64,000 nucleotides of DNA from assembly GCA_023014485.1 (NCBI GenBank), contig JAJOZX010017259.1:1-64000 (forward strand). Reading direction: 5' to 3'. Below are positions 62,529 through 64,000 of the stretch, piece by piece. The notes beneath the pieces were generated by a model that was not told where the DNA came from, searched no databases, and was given only the letters and a program-made list of their open reading frames with translations. Every line of letters starts with the position of its first letter. Position 1 is the stretch's first letter. This stretch comes from Bathynomus jamesi (lineage: Eukaryota; Arthropoda; Malacostraca; Isopoda; Cirolanidae). A program made the position numbers and the translations under genes.

Positions 62529-63687
62529 TGTAAAAAAATGAACAATGAATAATCCATATTCATTTTTTACATAACAACCAAAATCGCTTAACGCGAATTT
62601 GATAATAATTTTACTTGTAGCTCCTATTTTTGTTCGTGTCACAACCCTACGATCTACCATATCTATGGTTTAGTCGTATCCATTTTGCATTTGTTATAGA
62701 AGTTATTATAATTAATTATGAATTGTCTTGCATCTCACCCTCGACCCTAGATTATGCATACACATTGCATGTAACAGGATTGGAACTCGTAGTTGTACTT
62801 CTTAGTCATTACTACCCACCTTGTCTCTAATTCATTCTTGTAAATCTTCCTAATAATGATTTGTACTATACGTAAAAATTCAATAATTATGACGTCACAT
62901 TTTCCCTTCATCATATATCTAGTATTCAATGTATGAAAATTCTTTAACACCATACTAAGGACGAAACACTCTATAGAAGTCATTAATTATTTATGTAGTA
63001 TAAATATAACTATTATTCGACCATATCTCCCGCCCCCATACGTCCATATCTTATCTTGATCATTATCCTATATAAATTTTATTATATTCATTTTTTTCTC
63101 GTTCGTTCGAAGACGCATAAATACGTTCTCGTATTATTTTTTCATTTTTATTTTTAATTATATGACCTCCCGAGATGAACTCAAAAAAATGCTGAGTTAA
63201 GTGATCGAATTCCGCTGACTAGCAGATTCGAACGCTCAATGATAAAATACCTCCTTTCGCTCTGATTTCAAATTTATAACATATTATAGCATATTATGTT
63301 ATATCATGTGTCATGTCTCATGTACTTGTGTTGTACTAGTAACCATAAATAAACCATCTAGTATAACCATCTAGTATAACTATCTAGTATAACCATATAT
63401 AAATATATAAAAACACTGTAAGAATGGTAAACGACGTAATGTACTTCATTGAAACTGTAATTAAATTTAATGATTTAATATATACGGTAATGTAAGAATG
63501 TACTTTAAAATGGAAGTGTAATTAAACAATAATGAATATGAAGTAATCCATAATTGTAATCGTAATTGTAATGAACCAAAATTAATACGTACTCAGTCGT
63601 GTACTTAATTTGTACTTATGTGTACTATTACGAAATGATATCGCCTTCATAAATGTAGACGGCGAAAAATACAAATTAGTTTTTTAT
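62529..63687 (+). mobile_element. LTR-like segment at the array edge, 3'-truncated
   Basis: It begins normally after the polypurine tract but breaks off within the T-rich run at the array edge, losing about the last 500 bp and the PBS. Confidence 0.55.
63171..63687 (+). repeat. Array unit 12, truncated at the right edge of the array
   Basis: Only the first 517 bp of a unit are present. Similarity stops inside the T-rich run after ACAAATTAGTTTTT, and the sequence passes straight into TA-rich microsatellite. The truncation falls within the LTR-like segment, upstream of the PBS. Confidence 0.93.
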
Positions 63688-63765
63688 TACATATTATATA
63701 TTGTATGTATATTTATATATATGTATTATATATGTATGTATATAGATATATATATATATGTATTA

Positions 63766-63810
<45 letters not shown>

Positions 63811-63825
63811 TATATATATAATATA
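63688..63825 (+). repeat. TA-rich microsatellite at the array edge
   Basis: TATATG, TATTATA and long (TA)n runs replace the array immediately after the truncated unit. Short open frames through it on both strands (YIYIYI-type) are by-products. Confidence 0.95.
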
Positions 63826-64000
63826 GGGTGATGCAAAAGTGGGGGAGTAAAATTTTTTTGTTTCAAATTTTTGAGATACCATCTCATTTGGTTTAATTTG
63901 GTGGAAAAATGACCCTGGGGAAATTTCGGGTCAAAATTCGAATATTTGGAGGTCGCGCCCGTCATTGAAAATTTGCTGATTTCCATGACACCCAGGAGGT
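63826..64000 (+). mobile_element. Terminus of an unidentified element, runs off the window
   Basis: Non-array sequence begins GGGTGATGCAAAAGTGGGGG right after a TA. Nonautonomous Tc1/mariner-like and related elements in arthropods often have TA-flanked GGGTG termini, so this may be a terminal inverted repeat. No second terminus is visible in the window. The minus-strand frame through it shows no recognised domain. The assignment rests on the terminus pattern only. Confidence 0.35.

Larger units (their letters stand above)
57095..63170 (+). repeat. Array unit 11 (6076 bp, with MITE insertion and module duplication)
   Basis: Longest copy. The extra length is explained by a 223-bp MITE plus its 8-bp target duplication (57801-58031) and by a 138-bp duplication of a hairpin module (59621-59758). 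Without these it would be about 5707 bp. It has more scattered substitutions than interior units, as expected for a copy near an array edge that is less often homogenised. Confidence 0.97.
1..63687 (+). repeat. Tandem array (macrosatellite) of a 5.7-kb LTR-retroelement-derived unit
   Basis: The same sequence recurs head to tail at starts 1, 5788, 11510, 17246, 22970, 28523, 34203, 39889, 45627, 51356, 57095 and 63171, each recognised by CGAGATGAACTC. All copies are in the same orientation and nearly identical; most differences are single-base changes, homopolymer indels and minisatellite copy number. Full unit lengths run from 5553 to 6076 bp, and most are 5.68-5.79 kb. The left border is outside the window; the right border is near 63687. 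No rRNA, histone, snRNA or tRNA gene is recognisable, so this is not a standard multigene array. PBS, PPT and LTR-like boundaries suggest a retrotransposon that became a satellite. The repeat itself is seen directly; the retroelement origin is inferred. Confidence 0.98.

Noticed and set aside
1..63687. rDNA intergenic spacer, histone or snRNA gene cluster
   Set aside because: No rRNA, 5S, histone or snRNA sequence is recognisable anywhere in the unit, although such arrays can have similar unit lengths.
63610..63986. Frames on both strands at the right edge (YIYIYI-rich)
   Set aside because: They run through the TA microsatellite and are low-complexity by-products.
1..64000. Higher-order repeat structure as in alpha satellite
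   Set aside because: Variants are shared in local, mosaic fashion (units 1-3, 5-6 and 7-9), and I see no regular multi-unit period. A full alignment of the units would be needed to exclude one.

Overview
No protein-coding gene or known RNA gene can be supported in this window. It is almost entirely one head-to-tail tandem array of a visibly AT-rich unit of about 5.7 kb. Eleven full-length copies, taken in the phase that begins at base 1, fill 1-63170, and a twelfth is cut off near 63687. Array length, low coding content, microsatellites, MITE-type insertions and retroelement signals indicate a eukaryotic nuclear genome. The Arg-tRNA-type primer site and the TA-flanked GGGTG terminus at the right edge fit an arthropod, perhaps an insect, but this is a weak inference and no species can be named.

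The unit looks like a non-autonomous LTR retrotransposon derivative (LARD-like) arranged as LTR-internal-LTR-internal, with one LTR shared at each junction. In unit 1 coordinates, a polypurine tract (5125-5140) is followed by a TG that starts an LTR-like segment of about 1.68 kb. This segment carries a perfect CRE (TGACGTCA), a GC-box-like run and a TATA box. It runs across the unit border to a primer-binding-site-like TGGCGACCC (1032 in unit 1, 6819 in unit 2). A second, longer PBS-like copy lies 210 bp downstream. The internal part of about 4.1 kb has no gag or pol. Its first 1.7 kb holds several minisatellites and a cluster of small hairpins. The rest is AT-rich sequence with a TAA microsatellite and a 43/44-bp tandem duplication.

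The most interesting structure is the hairpin cluster (2100-2554 in unit 1 and its equivalents). Four copies of a GGTTG/CAACC hairpin with an AAGAG loop alternate with hairpins of the ACTYGA/TCRAGT type. Within one unit, the diverged copies show compensatory base-pair changes, and a U.G intermediate points to a plus-strand RNA. A separate upstream hairpin (1381-1395) has the loop CTCTT, the exact complement of AAGAG. These could be packaging or dimerisation elements of the ancestral retroelement RNA.

Later events overlie the array. A 223-bp, nearly perfectly palindromic hAT-type MITE with an 8-bp target duplication sits in unit 11. Unit 5 has a 213-bp deletion, unit 11 has a 138-bp duplication of a hairpin module, and units 5 and 6 share a block of private variants. 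Copy number of a 16-bp minisatellite ranges from 6 to 12. Patches of clustered small indels in units 6, 7 and 9 may be assembly errors. The array ends in TA-rich microsatellite, followed by the terminus of an unrelated putative mobile element that runs off the window.
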